Source: Minisyncoccota bacterium
GTDB lineage: Bacteria; Patescibacteriota; Minisyncoccia; Minisyncoccales; CG1-02-41-26
Reading direction: 5' to 3'
Length of the DNA stretch: 11,043 nucleotides
Assembly (NCBI GenBank): GCA_028715435.1
Contig: JAQURU010000025.1
Coordinates: 1-11,043, forward strand
In this document: positions 10,339 to 11,043 of the stretch, piece after piece
Position numbering within the stretch: position 1 is the first letter of the stretch
Layout of the letters: each line of letters begins with the position of its first letter
The notes under the pieces: model-generated
Told to the model about the DNA's origin: nothing
What the model saw: only the letters and a program-made list of their open reading frames with translations
Database searches by the model: none
Made by a program: the position numbers and the translations under genes

Positions 10339-11043
10339 ATGCAGAGATTTGAAACAATTATTGTTGGAGCTGGACCAGCCGGGCTAATAGCTGGGAAATA
10401 CCTGGAAAATGCGATAATTTTAGAGCAAAAAAAAGAAATCGGCAGGCCTGTTCAATGTGTGGGAATGAGTACTCAATCATTGGAACGGCAGGGGATAGAG
10501 CCAAGCCCTGTTTGGACAAAATCAACAATTTATAAAGTTGAAAGAATAACGCCAAACGGCAAAATTATTGGGAAAACGAAAGAAAAACCGCTTGGTTATG
10601 TGGTAGAAAAAGCTGGTTTTGAAAAACATTTAGCCACAAAAATTAAAGCCAAATTAGTTTTAGAAACAAAAGTAATAAACATAAAAAGAGCAGGGGAGTG
10701 TTGGCAGGTAATAACAGACAGAGGAGAAATTTTTCAATCAAAATACGTAATAGCTGCTGATGGCTTTAATTCAATTATCCGCCAAAAAATTTTTCCAGAA
10801 GTAGAGCAACGTATCAACACAGAATTTGCCATTGAATATTCTATTGAACTTGAAAATCCAATAGATATTAAAACAGTTAAAATTTACCTTGATAACCAAA
10901 TAATAAAAAATGGCTACGCTTGGGTTTTCCCAACATCTCAATATACCGTAAATATTGGAACGGGCGGAAGCGCAAAAAATTCTATTGCTTTGTTGGAAAA
11001 ATTTATGCAAACAAAGATACTCAACAAATTAGAAAATTACAAA
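10339..11043 (+). CDS. Geranylgeranyl reductase family FAD-dependent oxidoreductase (N-terminal 235 residues, runs off the window)
   Basis: An open frame from ATG 10339 to the window end without a stop. It opens with the dinucleotide-binding motif IIVGAGPAGLIAGKYL (7-22) and the acidic end of the second strand ILEQKKEIG. GRPVQCVGMST (36-46) corresponds to the P-x-x-C-x-x-x-x-S segment of geranylgeranyl reductases. GYVVEKAGFEKHLA (about 91-104) and the second FAD motif VIAADGFNSIIR (141-152) follow, then GYAWVFP (about 192-198) and TVNIGTGG, both typical of this family. Family members saturate double bonds of geranylgeranyl chains on archaeal lipids, chlorophyll, quinones or polyprenols. With a C15/C20 prenyl synthase and IPP isomerase nearby, a role in reducing prenyl chains is plausible. 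The C-terminal substrate domain is not visible, so another FAD mono-oxygenase-like role cannot be excluded. Confidence 0.8.
   Translation, partial: MQRFETIIVGAGPAGLIAGKYLENAIILEQKKEIGRPVQCVGMSTQSLERQGIEPSPVWTKSTIYKVERITPNGKIIGKTKEKPLGYVVEKAGFEKHLATKIKAKLVLETKVINIKRAGECWQVITDRGEIFQSKYVIAADGFNSIIRQKIFPEVEQRINTEFAIEYSIELENPIDIKTVKIYLDNQIIKNGYAWVFPTSQYTVNIGTGGSAKNSIALLEKFMQTKILNKLENYK

Noticed and set aside
1..11043. Archaeal origin of the window, because of the UMP kinase, prenyl synthase and reductase
   Set aside because: The promoters, rho-independent terminators, MacAB operon, SanA-like protein and Nudix-type isomerase are bacterial in character.
1..11043. CRISPR arrays, tRNA or rRNA genes, insertion sequences and phage genes
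   Set aside because: None seen: no regularly spaced repeats, no T-loop/CCA-like cloverleaf noticed, and no transposase or integrase motifs in any frame.

Overview
The window is AT-rich, gene-dense bacterial DNA. Genes are short and intergenic gaps are small. Translation starts mostly lack a Shine-Dalgarno sequence, several essential proteins are slimmed down, and some genes are archaeal in type. This combination is most consistent with a Candidate Phyla Radiation (Patescibacteria) genome, probably near Parcubacteria; that placement is inference. Bacterial -35/-10 promoters, rho-independent terminators and a MacAB exporter argue against an archaeon. TGA is used as a genuine stop by two genes, so the UGA-glycine code of Gracilibacteria/SR1 does not apply.

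Region 1 (1-2640) is a tight plus-strand exporter operon: the end of a MacA-like adaptor, a MacB-type ATPase, a FtsX/MacB permease and a membrane-anchored DUF5666-like protein. Region 2 (2641-3030) holds an exact DnaA-box 9-mer, a good promoter, a 64-residue single-span membrane protein and a strong terminator. Region 3 (3046-4074) is a trans-prenyl diphosphate synthase with the compact first aspartate motif of archaeal-type GGPP synthases. Region 4 (4075-4342) has no protein gene, but holds what looks like a complete stand-alone structured RNA gene of about 170 nt with its own promoter and terminator. Region 5 (4343-6852) is a YjbQ-family protein followed 12 nt later by a 684-residue valyl-tRNA synthetase that lacks the usual C-terminal arm.

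Region 6 (6853-8513) has a 73-residue orphan with a near-perfect Shine-Dalgarno and GTG start, a SanA/DUF218 membrane protein, and a nucleoside diphosphate kinase with a large insertion. Region 7 (8567-9832) has an archaeal-type UMP kinase and a type I IPP isomerase two bases apart. A FAM173-like membrane-anchored methyltransferase (minus strand) overlaps the isomerase tail to tail. It is divergent from a geranylgeranyl-reductase-family flavoprotein that runs off the right edge; the two share a palindromic promoter.

Two functional threads run through the window. One is prenyl metabolism: IPP isomerase, C15/C20 prenyl synthase and a geranylgeranyl-reductase-like enzyme lie within 8 kb, suggesting that saturated prenyl chains are made. 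The other is pyrimidine nucleotides: UMP kinase and NDP kinase are neighbours and would catalyse UMP to UDP to UTP. The least explained items are the 4.1-4.3 kb RNA gene and the symmetric divergent promoter at 10300-10330.
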